Notes: generated from the sequence alone by a model not told the origin. DNA of 64,000 nucleotides from Secundilactobacillus odoratitofui DSM 19909 = JCM 15043 (GCF_001434895.1 NZ_AZEE01000027.1:510661-574660); one strand, 5' to 3'. Shown: positions 1-8,241, numbered from the stretch's first letter. A program made the numbers and translations.

Positions 1-27
1 CAGTCTCTAAACGCTTGTTTTTGCACC

Positions 28-843
28 TTACTTGACCACACTCTGCCCCGTTGGTACTAAATAAATGCCGAATGAGCCGTAGCCGCTGACCCACTTCTTG
101 TAATCTGATGCGTAGCCATGCGGGGTCGCGTAAATACCGATTTGATAGCCCTTATACTTTGCCCGCTTGGCCGCGGTATATCCCTGCTTTTCCAACGCTG
201 ACGTAATCAACGTCGTGTAGTTGGTTTTACTGGTCGTATTGACCCAATTATATGGTGAGAATATCCCAATTGCTTTCGTGTTTTTATCCGTTTTAGAATA
301 ACCATTTGCTTTATTGATGCCAGCATTTAAGTCCGTTCGTGCATCCGCCGAATAAGCCGTATTTAAAATCGTGCCTGGAAACAATGCCAAAATATCGGCT
401 TGCAACGTCTGTGCTTCACGAGCCGACTTGATACTAGCCAGATTAGCCCCGTAAGATTTGACATCTTCGCTATTGGCATAGGCATCCTTGGGGTTGTTGC
501 CCTTCTTTAGATAACCACGAGCAACCAGCCCAGCAATTGAATTCGAATTATTCTTCACCAAATAGTAGATGCCAGTCTTCTTACCAAACTGAATCTTCAC
601 ACTTTCCGACAAATACCACGTTGTACGCGGATAATTCTTTAAGTTGTGAAGCTTTTTGGTATGCTTCAAGTTCCACATATACGCAGACTTAGTTGTATCT
701 TTAAGATGATAAGCTAGATCGCTATATTGCTTGGTTTTGACCCACTTGTACCCCGTTGCTGCATGACCCGTCATCGGAGCTGTCGTCACTCCGATACCCC
801 CGACTAACATGCCAATTAATAATCCCATTGTTTGCTTCTTCAT
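28..843 (-). CDS. Secreted protein of unknown function with SH3-like segment
   Basis: 271-residue exported protein. The N-terminus (MKKQTMGLLIGMLVGG...) is a typical Sec signal peptide with probable cleavage after GHA, near residue 29. There is no LPXTG motif or lipobox, so it is probably released or held non-covalently at the wall. Residues about 75-115 (WYLSESVKIQFGKK, then IYYLVKN and ARGYLKKG) resemble the SH3/GW-like segments that end many Lactobacillus wall proteins. The rest is Lys/Tyr/Thr rich and I do not recognise it. I start at the second Met: a strong GGGGGAG lies 6 bases upstream, whereas the Met 15 bases earlier has no ribosome site. It is a single gene on the minus strand; its 3' neighbour is outside the window. 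Confidence 0.75.
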   Translation of the reverse strand: MKKQTMGLLIGMLVGGIGVTTAPMTGHAATGYKWVKTKQYSDLAYHLKDTTKSAYMWNLKHTKKLHNLKNYPRTTWYLSESVKIQFGKKTGIYYLVKNNSNSIAGLVARGYLKKGNNPKDAYANSEDVKSYGANLASIKSAREAQTLQADILALFPGTILNTAYSADARTDLNAGINKANGYSKTDKNTKAIGIFSPYNWVNTTSKTNYTTLITSALEKQGYTAAKRAKYKGYQIGIYATPHGYASDYKKWVSGYGSFGIYLVPTGQSVVK

Positions 844-967
844 ATGACTCTCCCCCATCGTCCGTTAATGGTGTTGCCTTTAATGTAGCAGAGCGAACTA
901 ATTGTGGCAAGTTTTGGACACAATGTCTCACAATAAGTAACTAAAAACAAGATTATCAGCCTATCAT

Positions 968-1011
968 AAAAACAGCGCCGTGAATTCCACCGAAATTCAC
1001 GACGCTGTTTT
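968..1011 (-). terminator. Rho-independent terminator of metI-metC
   Basis: An 18-bp-class stem (AAAACAGCG.CGTGAATT paired with its complement) with a 6-base loop, followed on the minus strand by TTTTTATG. It lies about 40 bases after the metC stop. Confidence 0.8.
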
Positions 1012-1051
1012 ACGTACACCTATGTTTCAAAGTGCCTTATTCACTATTTCA

Positions 1052-2224
1052 TTACACACGTTGCTTCTCAGCAATTTTGGCAAAGGCTTGCGCGAAATCA
1101 GCTTCGAGGTCTTCAACATCTTCTACCCCAACTGAAAGCCGTAGTAAGCCATCTGAGATGCCACGAGCATGGCGTTCATCAGCTGAAAGTTCAGCGTGTG
1201 ACATCTTTGGTGGGTAAGAGAGAATCGTTTCCACTGCGCCAAGTGATACAGAGAAGACTGGAATCTTGAGTTCCTTCACTAGCTTACGGACGTTGTCTTC
1301 TGAGCCGATATCAAAGGATAGCACTGCACCACCAGAAATTGCCTGGTCGAATTGTACGTCATGACCCTTAAAGTCAGTTAGACCAGGATAGTTAACTCGT
1401 TGCACGATTGGTTGTTCTTGCAACCACTTCGAAATCGCTAAAGCGTTTGCCGCTTCCGCCTTCATCCGGATACCTAACGTCTTGATACCACGGAGCAGTA
1501 GCCAGCAGTCGCTCACACCCAGCGTCGCGCCCATGGCGTTTTGAATGAAGTAAACCGCATCACCAAGTTCTTTGGTCTTAGTGACAATCAAGCCGGCCAA
1601 AATATCAGAGTGCCCCGCTAAAAACTTAGTCCCTGAGTGCAACACCAAATCGACGCCTAAATCCAACGGTTTCTGGAAGATTGGTGTCATGAAGGTATTG
1701 TCAGCAAATACCAAAGCATCGTGTTCATGAGCAATTTTAACGACTTTCTTGATATCCGTTACTTTCAAGGTTGGGTTAGCTGGCGTTTCGACGTAAACGA
1801 CCTTGGTGTTGGGCTTGAAGGCCGCCTTCAGCGCCGCTTCATCGTCAAGGTCAACAAAAGAATACTCGATACCGTAGTTCGGTAATAATTCCGTCACGAG
1901 TCGGAAGGTGCCACCGTAGACGTCATTGGTCACGATAACGTGATCGCCTTGATGAAGCGTTAAAAAGGCGGTTGAAATAGCGGCCATGCCAGTCGCAAAG
2001 GCGAAGCCACGGGTCCCATGCTCCAGCTCGGCAATGCTTTCTTCTAGAACGTCCCGAGTAGGATTGCCACTTCGCGTATAGTCGTATTTGCCAAAGTGAT
2101 CTAAGTCCGGTTGTGCGAACGTTGATGAAAGTTGGATTGGTGGGTTAAGTGCCCCCGTTGCTGGATCTGGTCTAGTGGTCGTTTTAATTACTTTTGTATC
2201 ATCTGAATAATCTGAAATACTCAT
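1052..2224 (-). CDS. metC: Cystathionine beta/gamma-lyase (PLP, Cys/Met metabolism family)
   Basis: A 390-residue PLP enzyme of the trans-sulfuration family, expected to cleave cystathionine (beta-cleavage to homocysteine, or gamma-cleavage to cysteine). Full family length. The PLP lysine is K200 in HSGTKFLAGHSDILAG. Other landmarks are the cofactor loop FATGMAA (about 77-83), YVETPANPT (144-152) and ADNTF (174-178). It is the second gene of an operon: it starts 12 bases after the metI stop, with GGGGGA as ribosome site. It is read through from the T-box leader upstream of metI, so it should respond to uncharged tRNA, probably tRNA-Met. Sequence alone does not settle beta- versus gamma-lyase activity; the pairing with metI favours methionine synthesis. 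Confidence 0.85.
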   Translation of the reverse strand: MSISDYSDDTKVIKTTTRPDPATGALNPPIQLSSTFAQPDLDHFGKYDYTRSGNPTRDVLEESIAELEHGTRGFAFATGMAAISTAFLTLHQGDHVIVTNDVYGGTFRLVTELLPNYGIEYSFVDLDDEAALKAAFKPNTKVVYVETPANPTLKVTDIKKVVKIAHEHDALVFADNTFMTPIFQKPLDLGVDLVLHSGTKFLAGHSDILAGLIVTKTKELGDAVYFIQNAMGATLGVSDCWLLLRGIKTLGIRMKAEAANALAISKWLQEQPIVQRVNYPGLTDFKGHDVQFDQAISGGAVLSFDIGSEDNVRKLVKELKIPVFSVSLGAVETILSYPPKMSHAELSADERHARGISDGLLRLSVGVEDVEDLEADFAQAFAKIAEKQRV

Positions 2225-2236
2225 GTTACTATCCCC

Positions 2237-3370
2237 CTACTTTACGGTTTGTGTATTCGCTGCAATGTTAATTGCCTGCGTTAAATCATCTATTAAATCG
2301 TCACTATTTTCAAGGCCTACTGATAGTCTTAGCAAATTTGGCGTAATATGCTTAGCCTGTCGTTGTGCTTCAGACAGGTCCGCGTGGGTTTGAACAGCCG
2401 GCACAGTAATCAAACTCTCTACACCACCCAAACTTTCGGCAAATGAAATGACCTTGAGGTGCTGCAAAATACTATCGACCCACTGTTCATCATGGACGTA
2501 AAAACTAATCATACCACCGTGACCCGGATAAAGGATCTGATCCACGGCATCGTTTTGTTGAAGTGCGGCAACGATGGCTTGGGCGTTTTTTTCATGCTGT
2601 GCAAGGCGCAACGGTAAAGTCTTCAAACTTCTAAGTAGTAACCAACAATCAAACGGATCAAGCGTTGCGCCGGTCGTCGTCAGATTTCGTTCCAACCATT
2701 TTGCATCTGCCTCATGCTTACAAATGACTGCACCAGCTAGAATATCATTATGCCCACTGAGGTATTTAGTGGCACTGTGAACGACAATATCGGCGCCCTC
2801 GTTTAACGGCTGTTGCAATAATGGCGTGTAAAAAGTGTTATCGGCAATCAATTGTACATGGTGTTCATGGGCAATCGCCGCTGTTTTAGCAATATCGATG
2901 ATTTTCATCGTGGGATTAGAAGGTGTCTCGATCCAAATTGCTTTGACAGCATCTCTAGCGGTTAACGACGTCAATTTTTTCTCATCTTGACCATCCCACA
3001 AATGGAATTTTAGGCCATAGTTGTCAGTTAACAAATCAAAGAACCGAAATGAGCCACCATAAAGATCGTCCGAAACGATAATCTCATCGCCGGTTTTAAA
3101 CTGTGAAAAAACCAATTGAATCGCTGCCATCCCTGAGCTTAGTGCAAAAGCTGAAACGCCATCTTCAAGCGTCGCAAGCGTTTTTTGTAACACATCACGG
3201 GTGGGGTTGGTTTCGCGAGAATAATCGTACCCGGTTGACTGACCCAACCCGGCGTGACGATACGCAGTCGAGAAGTATAGCGGTGTTGAGACCGCCCCGG
3301 TTTTCGCATCATCTGTGCGATTACCTGCTTGCGCCAAAATTGTTTCGATATGTGCTTGATGTTCTGTCAT
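2237..3370 (-). CDS. metI: Cystathionine gamma-synthase / O-acetylhomoserine sulfhydrylase-like enzyme
   Basis: A 377-residue PLP enzyme, a paralogue of the following gene. It probably joins activated homoserine to cysteine (cystathionine gamma-synthase) or to sulfide. PLP lysine K202 lies in [24 protein letters not shown] (76-83), IETPSNPT (147-154) and [10 protein letters not shown] (176-185) are family signatures. Ribosome site TGGAGGG lies before the ATG. It is the first gene of the metI-metC operon, and its 5' leader is a T-box (3419-3708) with a good promoter. The operon layout is the metI-metC arrangement known from Bacillus and lactobacilli. Which homoserine ester is used cannot be told here. 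Confidence 0.85.
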   Translation of the reverse strand: MTEHQAHIETILAQAGNRTDDAKTGAVSTPLYFSTAYRHAGLGQSTGYDYSRETNPTRDVLQKTLATLEDGVSAFALSSGMAAIQLVFSQFKTGDEIIVSDDLYGGSFRFFDLLTDNYGLKFHLWDGQDEKKLTSLTARDAVKAIWIETPSNPTMKIIDIAKTAAIAHEHHVQLIADNTFYTPLLQQPLNEGADIVVHSATKYLSGHNDILAGAVICKHEADAKWLERNLTTTGATLDPFDCWLLLRSLKTLPLRLAQHEKNAQAIVAALQQNDAVDQILYPGHGGMISFYVHDEQWVDSILQHLKVISFAESLGGVESLITVPAVQTHADLSEAQRQAKHITPNLLRLSVGLENSDDLIDDLTQAINIAANTQTVK

Positions 3371-3418
3371 GATAGTCCCTCCAAAAGTCTGGCTGTTTGT
3401 ATGGATAACTCAGCAGCA

Positions 3419-3708
3419 AATAAAAAAGCCTCCGCCCCAAAGTTACTCGGGACGAAGGATTCGCGTTACCACCTGAAATTTACCTGAACTTCACAATTCA
3501 AGTCTTGATAAGTACGACAGTTAACCTGTTATACTCCGCAAGATATCGATTGCTAACGGACTGGGTAGCATGGGTCGTGGTTGACCTACCCCCAGTCAGG
3601 CTCAGAGATCATCTTCAGTTAATTATCCTGGCTGCATCGCATCAACCGCAGCTCTCTTCACAGGACGTGATAACTTACTCTTCTCTTCGTTGCTTAATTA
3701 TTAGATTA
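3419..3708 (-). promoter_or_regulatory. T-box leader (probably tRNA-Met specific) of metI-metC
   Basis: The minus strand carries the T-box consensus AGGTGGTAACGCG (3464-3476 region). It is followed directly by a terminator stem (CCTTCGTCCC...GGGGCGGAGG, then TTTTTT), so antitermination would expose metI. Upstream, a stem I-like region holds GAAGATGATCTC; the ATG at 3612-3610, followed by a purine, is the best specifier codon and fits methionine. Another ATG nearby (TTGATGCGATG) makes the exact specifier uncertain. The identity of the element is clear; the amino acid is inferred from codon and operon content. Confidence 0.85.
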
Positions 3709-3714
3709 AATCTC

Positions 3715-3742
3715 ATTGTACTCTCATATTAATTGGTGTCAA
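3715..3742 (-). promoter_or_regulatory. Promoter of the T-box/metI-metC transcript
   Basis: Perfect -35 TTGACA (3742-3737), 16-base spacer, -10 TACAAT (3720-3715), on the minus strand just ahead of the T-box leader. Confidence 0.8.
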
Positions 3743-3786
3743 GTTCATTTCAGTTTCAATTAGTTTTAGGTGTCGAACTTTCGACC

Positions 3787-3820
3787 ACAAAAAAGCCCCT
3801 AGCACAAAGGCTAGGGGCTT
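3787..3820 (-). terminator. Terminator of the candidate small RNA
   Basis: AAGCCCCTAGC, 6-base loop, GCTAGGGGCTT, then TTTTTT on the minus strand: a GC-rich 11-bp stem. Confidence 0.85.
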
Positions 3821-3990
3821 AATACAGCCACTTAACAAAGTTAAATGGGTTCTCAGAAATCCACATTTCCTTTGAACCAAGGCAGCCACATATCCGGTGG
3901 TAAAACATTGCCTGCTGTGCAAAAAAATCACCAAGTTGCTTGCGCAAACTGCTATTGCTAACAGCGTGATATTCTCGACTCATCGCATAC
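3787..3990 (-). ncRNA. Candidate structured small RNA, about 200 nt, unidentified
   Basis: A free-standing transcription unit without an ORF. The promoter is TTCACA (4024-4019), 17 bases, TATGAT (4001-3996), giving a start near 3990. The end is a strong terminator at 3787-3820. In between, the minus strand can form a row of hairpins: CTGTTA-GCAA-TAGCAG, GTTTGC-GCAA-GCAAC (two neighbouring GCAA tetraloops), GCAG..CCAC/GTGG..CTGC, GGTTC..GGAAAT-GTGG-ATTTC..GAACC, and CATTTAAC-TTT-GTTAAGTG. The size suits 6S RNA, but I cannot fold it into the single long bulged hairpin of 6S, and it is not tmRNA, RNase P or SRP RNA. Function unknown. Confidence 0.55.
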
Positions 3991-3995
3991 CAAGT

Positions 3996-4024
3996 ATCAT
4001 AACACGTTTAGCGACTCTTGTGAA
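3996..4024 (-). promoter_or_regulatory. Promoter of the candidate small RNA
   Basis: -35 TTCACA and -10 TATGAT with exact 17-base spacing. The -35 box begins two bases after the stop codon of the upstream gene. Confidence 0.6.
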
Positions 4025-4025
4025 G

Positions 4026-4532
4026 TTACTTATCATTCACGTCTGAATCATCTGGTGCAGTCTCTTCATCTGCTTGTTTCTCTTGATTCGTCTTGATTTG
4101 TTCAAGCTGTGTATCAAGCCAAGTCGCAATTGCGCTCGCCATATCAGCTTGATGACTGACAAAATCGTCAGCAGAAGCCACTTTATCAATTCGCAATGAT
4201 GATGCATTGACGTCTGGTGATTCAACGATACTATAAACACTAACTGGCAAGGTCTCGTCATCTGCCAGCATCTTCTTCATCGCATTGACGTAACGAAGTG
4301 GTAGGTTAACCACGCTAGTTTCAAGACGAACCTGGATGTCAGCATCCGTTAATGACAACGTTGCTTGTGCTAACTGATCAGATTGCACGGCAGTACTAAT
4401 CATATCAACCAACGGTGCCAAAGCTTTCTTGGCGCCATTTTGATTTAAATCCGCTAAACTACCGCCAAAGTTCTCGGTTTCGAATTCTTCAGCATCAACC
4501 TTTTCGATAAAATCCTTTACTAAACTTTCCAT
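4026..4532 (-). CDS. Hypothetical acidic cytoplasmic protein
   Basis: 168 residues, strongly acidic (many Asp/Glu, with the tail ADEETAPDDSDVNDK). No signal peptide or membrane segment. I recognise no domain. The N-terminal half is helical with a Gly-rich FGGSLADLNQNG, and the middle alternates hydrophobic strands (LSLTDADIQVRLETSVVNLPL). It starts 12 bases after the stop of the small membrane protein gene, with ribosome site GAGGTT, so the two are probably co-transcribed. The disordered acidic C-terminus suggests a soluble accessory protein, but no function can be assigned. Confidence 0.7.
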   Translation of the reverse strand: MESLVKDFIEKVDAEEFETENFGGSLADLNQNGAKKALAPLVDMISTAVQSDQLAQATLSLTDADIQVRLETSVVNLPLRYVNAMKKMLADDETLPVSVYSIVESPDVNASSLRIDKVASADDFVSHQADMASAIATWLDTQLEQIKTNQEKQADEETAPDDSDVNDK

Positions 4533-4544
4533 AGTTAACCTCGA

Positions 4545-4988
4545 TTACTTCGTTTGATTGGCCTTTTGTTGATTTAATTTTTGATATAACTTCTCATCTC
4601 GTCTACGATCTAACCACTTCCGATAGCGAAGCGCTAGAACTAGCCAGTACCCGTTAAAGACGATGACGAGTAAATTGGCTAAACTCATAACCGCCTTAAC
4701 GCCCATATCCGCGTGACTTGCCGTCAGTACCGTCACCATCCCGGCAAACATCCCAAACGAATATATGACGATGACGATGGCTAGTACATAATAACCAGCA
4801 TTCTTACCAAGTGCACCAATAATCATCGGTACAGCGTAAAGAATCAGTGAGATGAGAATTGACTTCATCACATCACCAGTTTGGACATTTTGCCCCAAGG
4901 CAATGAATTTCGAGGACATCAGCAAATTAATGACTGAAAACAGCACCCACGAAACAATGCCAAACGTGATTAGTTTTTGTTTTAACAT
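4545..4988 (-). CDS. Hypothetical small integral membrane protein
   Basis: 147 residues with four probable transmembrane helices (about 7-27, 42-60, 66-90 and 100-125) and a basic cytoplasmic tail (RYRKWLDRRRDEKLYQKLNQQK). I chose the internal ATG at 4988 because AAGGAG sits 7 bases upstream; the longer reading frame begins within the terminator-like region of the preceding gene. It is first in a two-gene unit with the acidic protein. I do not recognise the family. Confidence 0.7.
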   Translation of the reverse strand: MLKQKLITFGIVSWVLFSVINLLMSSKFIALGQNVQTGDVMKSILISLILYAVPMIIGALGKNAGYYVLAIVIVIYSFGMFAGMVTVLTASHADMGVKAVMSLANLLVIVFNGYWLVLALRYRKWLDRRRDEKLYQKLNQQKANQTK

Positions 4989-5041
4989 AAAATACTCCTT
5001 AATCGTTGTCAATACTAGAATTGTAGCATAGTTCACGACAC

Positions 5042-5085
5042 AAAAAAATAGTCCCGTCTTCGACAAATTATCGATGACGAGACTA
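5042..5085 (-). terminator. Terminator of lplA copy 1
   Basis: AGTCTCGTCATCGA paired with TGTCGAAGACGGGACT, followed by ATTTTTTT on the minus strand. Confidence 0.8.
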
Positions 5086-5110
5086 AGTTGTTATGAGTCA
5101 TTCATTTCGA

Positions 5111-6121
5111 TTAAGCTAAAAGATCAACCAATTCGTCCTTTGAAATACCCATGAAATACTGACCGATTTCAACGTCGTTCAATGCTTCTTCGATATGGTC
5201 ACGATCGTAACGAATTCCGGTTAACTTATCCGCCAATTCGCTCGCATCCTTAGGACCAAAGAAATCACCAAAGAATTTGATTTGGGCAACTTTACCTTGA
5301 TCGACCAAGATTCGGGCATCAATGGTCCCTGAAGTAAAGTGTTGACGCTTCTTCACCGTAAATTCTGGTGAAGTCCCGTAAACCCAATCCCAGTTGTTGT
5401 AGTATTCTTCGTAAATTTTATCGATTTCAACCTGTTCTTCAGGTGTCACAACGTATTCTTTATCTTTGATTTCATCCAAACTATCAACGTGGAAGAGTTC
5501 CTTGAGTAAAATATCACGGAATTCTGGCACAGTGATGTTTTGGTATTCAGGTGCTAAGTATGGTTTCAGGTTAGCAACCCGTGAACGAACTGACTTGATA
5601 CCCTTTGAAGCAATCTTATCTTCTGGGACATTAAGCGCGTTCGCAATCACGTCTTGGTCGACGTCAAGCATCAGCGTACCGTGAGAGAACGTCTTGCCGT
5701 TCTTGGTGTACATTGCGTTGCCAGAGAACTTCTTGCCGTCCACTAAAATATCGTTACGACCTGAAACTTCAACGGATTTGGCACCCATATCGTGTAAGGC
5801 ATCCACGATTGGTTGTACAAATGACTTAAAGTCACCAAACTGTTCTGAATCACTATCTAACACGAAGCTAAAGCATAAATTACCGAGGTCTTGGTAAACT
5901 GCCCCACCACCAGAAAGACGACGGGTAACAGTGATGCCATTTTCCTCCACGTACTTTTGGTTGATCTCTTCCAAGGTATTCTGGTTGCGACCAACAATGA
6001 TGCAAGGTTTTTCATAATAGAATAATAGCAGTGGTTCACCAAAATCCTTGTTATTCATCAAATATTGTTCAGTAGCCAAATTACGACCGATATCATGGGC
6101 CGTCATTGAAACGTAGCGCAT
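5111..6121 (-). CDS. lplA: Lipoate-protein ligase A, copy 1
   Basis: 336-residue cytoplasmic ligase that activates lipoate with ATP and attaches it to lipoyl domains of 2-oxoacid dehydrogenases or GcvH. Signatures: LFYYEKPCIIVGRNQNTLEE (about 34-53), RRLSGGGAVYQDLGN (69-83), and the lysine of DGKKFSGNAMY (about 128-138). The C-terminal accessory domain is present (to 336), so it is the full bidomain form. I start at the ATG at 6121: GGAAGGGAAG is 7 bases upstream, while the TTG at 6127 is too close to it. With this start the protein aligns end to end with copy 2. No lipoylated enzyme genes are in the window. Confidence 0.9.
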   Translation of the reverse strand: MRYVSMTAHDIGRNLATEQYLMNNKDFGEPLLLFYYEKPCIIVGRNQNTLEEINQKYVEENGITVTRRLSGGGAVYQDLGNLCFSFVLDSDSEQFGDFKSFVQPIVDALHDMGAKSVEVSGRNDILVDGKKFSGNAMYTKNGKTFSHGTLMLDVDQDVIANALNVPEDKIASKGIKSVRSRVANLKPYLAPEYQNITVPEFRDILLKELFHVDSLDEIKDKEYVVTPEEQVEIDKIYEEYYNNWDWVYGTSPEFTVKKRQHFTSGTIDARILVDQGKVAQIKFFGDFFGPKDASELADKLTGIRYDRDHIEEALNDVEIGQYFMGISKDELVDLLA

Positions 6122-6221
6122 AGCCAAACTTCCCTTCCAATAAAATAACCAATCTTGTAACCAGTTTTCATTCTACCATAAATCATGTAATCGGTTACAG
6201 TTCATGGCTTAAAAACTGACA

Positions 6222-6401
6222 TCAGCCGTAGTGCCAGTGGTGGTGATAAGTTGTTGTTGGCGCTTTAGCGTCTACAACAACTGGACGGTTTTGAGACTTG
6301 ACCTTTAGGCTCAAAACCGAGGCGGAAGACACATGAGTGGCTGAAGCTGGTCCCACTTCTACTGATCACCAAAACCACCAGTGGCCGAAGGCGGCATCAC
6401 A
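6222..6401 (+). repeat. Structured intergenic repeat, copy R1 (decayed)
   Basis: One of seven related elements. Flanks are AGCCGTAGTGCCA on the left and TGGCCGAAGGCGGCATCA on the right. Inside are P2 GTTGTTG..GGCGCT-TT-AGCGTC..CAACAAC, the linker TGGACGG, P3 GGTTTTGAG/CTCAAAACC, GAGGCGGAAGAC, P4 GGCTGAAGCT and GGTCCCAC. The outer stem is only partly preserved (GGTGAT with ATCACC), so this copy looks eroded. It lies between the two lplA genes. Confidence 0.8.
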
Positions 6402-6418
6402 CATGCTGATTAAGAAAA

Positions 6419-7429
6419 TTATCCAAGCAGTTGAACAAACTGATCAATGCTGATACCAGCAAAGTAATCCGTAATATCAACGTCTGCCAATGCTTCACGT
6501 AACGAAGGCTGATCATAGCGGACACCCTCAAGCTGAGTGGCTAAGTCTCGAGCGTCCTTTTCGCCGAAGAAGTCACCGAAGAACGTCACTTGCTTAATTT
6601 TACCTTTTTCGACTAACACTCGAGCATCAATCGTCCCTGAAGCAAAATGTTCTCGCTTCTTAACCGTAAATTCAGGAGATGAGCCATAGACCCAATCCCA
6701 GTTATTGTAGTAATCATCATATAACTTTTGAATGGCTTGCTTATCATCAGCCGTTAATTGATAGGCTTTGTCAGCAACGGCTGCCAAATCGTCAACACCG
6801 TAGACCTTACGCAAGATCGTATCACGAAATTCGGCGATAGTAAGATTCTGATACTCCGGCTTCAAAAACGGCTTAAGATTAGTCACGCGCGAACGTACAG
6901 ACTTAATGCCCTTTGAAGCCATTTTATCCTTTGGCACGTTTAACGCATGGGCAATCACACTCTGATCAACATCGTACATCAGCGTCCCGTGTGAAAACAT
7001 TTTACCGTCCTTCACGTACATCGCGTTACCAGAAAACTTCTTACCATTTACCAAAATATCATTTCGACCGGATACCTCGATATCAGTTGCGCCCATTTCT
7101 TTCAAAGCGTCCACAATCGGTTTCGTAAAGGCCTTAAAATCGCCAAATCGTTCATCATCACGATCAACTACGAAACTAAATGAAACGTTGCCAAGGTCGT
7201 CGTACACCGCCCCACCGCCAGAAAGGCGTCGCGTCACTTGAATATTGTGTTCGGCCACATAATCTTGATTGATTTCTTCTAGCGTATTTTGGTTCCGACC
7301 AACAATGATGCAAGGTTTTTGATAGTAAAATAACAAAATCGGTTCATCGAAATCCTTATTATTCATCAGGTATTGTTCTGTGGCCAAGTTATAGCCAATA
7401 TCTTCTGATGCCATATTGTAATAGTACAT
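6419..7429 (-). CDS. lplA: Lipoate-protein ligase A, copy 2
   Basis: 336-residue paralogue of the neighbouring ligase; most positions match by eye, including IIVGRNQNTLEEIN, RRLSGGGAVYDDLGN, NGKKFSGNAMY and the C-terminal TVKKREHFASGTIDAR. Same strand as copy 1, but separated by a repeat and without a visible terminator between, so read-through into copy 1 is possible. Ribosome site AAAGGGTGG. A perfect 16-bp palindrome lies just upstream (7445-7460). Two ligases may differ in substrate (lipoate, octanoate or lipoamide) or acceptor. This is not visible in the residues I can compare. Confidence 0.9.
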   Translation of the reverse strand: MYYYNMASEDIGYNLATEQYLMNNKDFDEPILLFYYQKPCIIVGRNQNTLEEINQDYVAEHNIQVTRRLSGGGAVYDDLGNVSFSFVVDRDDERFGDFKAFTKPIVDALKEMGATDIEVSGRNDILVNGKKFSGNAMYVKDGKMFSHGTLMYDVDQSVIAHALNVPKDKMASKGIKSVRSRVTNLKPFLKPEYQNLTIAEFRDTILRKVYGVDDLAAVADKAYQLTADDKQAIQKLYDDYYNNWDWVYGSSPEFTVKKREHFASGTIDARVLVEKGKIKQVTFFGDFFGEKDARDLATQLEGVRYDQPSLREALADVDITDYFAGISIDQFVQLLG

Positions 7430-7444
7430 AAGCGTGCCACCCTT

Positions 7445-7460
7445 TTAAGTAATTACTTAA
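7445..7460. promoter_or_regulatory. Perfect palindrome upstream of lplA copy 2
   Basis: TTAAGTAATTACTTAA, 16 bp and perfect, ending about 16 bases before the ATG and touching the ribosome-binding region. It could be an operator or an mRNA stem occluding the ribosome site. No equivalent precedes copy 1. Confidence 0.4.
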
Positions 7461-7484
7461 AGTTTACCGCTTTTTCGACAAAAT

Positions 7485-7523
7485 GAAACCGCTACAATTC
7501 ACAAGCTGTGATTGTAGCGGTCT
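7485..7523. other. Stem-loop between lplA copy 2 and usp
   Basis: ACCGCTACAATTCACA and TGTGATTGTAGCGGT form a near-perfect 15-bp stem with a short loop. There is no T-run typical of a terminator in either direction, and no gene is known to end here. The remaining 100 bases up to the usp promoter show nothing further. Confidence 0.5.
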
Positions 7524-7631
7524 CTTAATAGTGGCCGTGGTCACTATTCCAATTTACAGCTTCATTATGAAGACTTTTCTGAAAAATGGCAACGATCCTG
7601 CCTCATTTTTCCGATTAAAATCTCCAAATTA

Positions 7632-7640
7632 TGGTAAAAT
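7632..7640 (+). promoter_or_regulatory. Extended -10 promoter of usp
   Basis: TGGTAAAAT (TGn plus TAAAAT), with no good -35. It lies about 105 bases before the usp start, leaving a sizeable leader. Confidence 0.45.
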
Positions 7641-7744
7641 GAGAAGTGAAGTACAAGTGGTTCTCTAATGTTGGGCAAAACCATGGCGTGCTTACAGAAA
7701 AAGCTTCATATTTGAATCTATTATTTTGTGAGGGAGTGGCGTAT

Positions 7745-8212
7745 ATGGACCAACAATATCAAAACATCTTAGCACCAGTTGATGGCTCAAAAGCAACTGA
7801 TCCGGTGTTAGATAAAGCAATTGAAGTCGCTAAGTTAAACGATACTCATTTAGATATCTTGAACGTTTTGGAAGTCAACCAATTTAGTGATACTTATGGT
7901 GGTGCCGTTAGTGGCGACGTTATCTATAAGTTATCAGAAGACGTTCAAAACCGATTGACGGAATTAAAGCAAAAGGCGCTTGATGCCGGTGTGTCATCCG
8001 TTGACATCCACGTGCGTTTTGGTAACCCCAAGCCCGTTATCGCCCGCGAATTCCCAGCTGACCACGATACCCAACTGATCGTGATTGGTTCAACTGGCCT
8101 TACCGCTGTTGAACGGTTAATGATTGGTTCCGTTACCAACTATGTCAGCCGTTCTGCAATTTGCGACGTTCTGATCGTTAAGCCAGCCGAATTGGCCAAG
8201 TTAGATAAGTAA
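7745..8212 (+). CDS. Universal stress protein (UspA family)
   Basis: 155-residue cytoplasmic Usp-domain protein. It begins YQNILAPVDGSKATDPVL, with the strand and nucleotide-binding Asp typical of the family. Near the end it has the ATP-binding signature G-x2-G-x9-G-S (GSTGLTAVERLMIGS), then VTNYVSRSAICDVLIVK, so it belongs to the ATP-binding class. Start: ATG at 7745 after GAGGGAG; the frame is open 33 codons further up but without a ribosome site. Single-gene unit with its own extended -10 promoter and a strong terminator. The exact role is not inferable. Confidence 0.9.
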   Translation: MDQQYQNILAPVDGSKATDPVLDKAIEVAKLNDTHLDILNVLEVNQFSDTYGGAVSGDVIYKLSEDVQNRLTELKQKALDAGVSSVDIHVRFGNPKPVIAREFPADHDTQLIVIGSTGLTAVERLMIGSVTNYVSRSAICDVLIVKPAELAKLDK

Positions 8213-8241
8213 CGGCGGATCTTACCCCCGTTAACTTCTAA

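Noticed and set aside
1032-1217. Small plus-strand ORFs opposite metC, xpkA, adhE and other genes
   Set aside because: They mirror the codon pattern of the real genes, lack ribosome sites and overlap complete, well-recognised proteins.
3713-3934. A 73-codon minus-strand ORF across the small RNA
   Set aside because: No ribosome site, it runs through a terminator hairpin and T-box promoter, and its composition is not protein-like.
3787-3990. Calling the small RNA 6S (ssrS)
   Set aside because: Length fits, but I found a row of short hairpins and not one long rod with a central bubble. I left it unnamed.
5111-7429. lplA pair as one gene split by an insertion
   Set aside because: Both genes are full length with intact N- and C-terminal domains.
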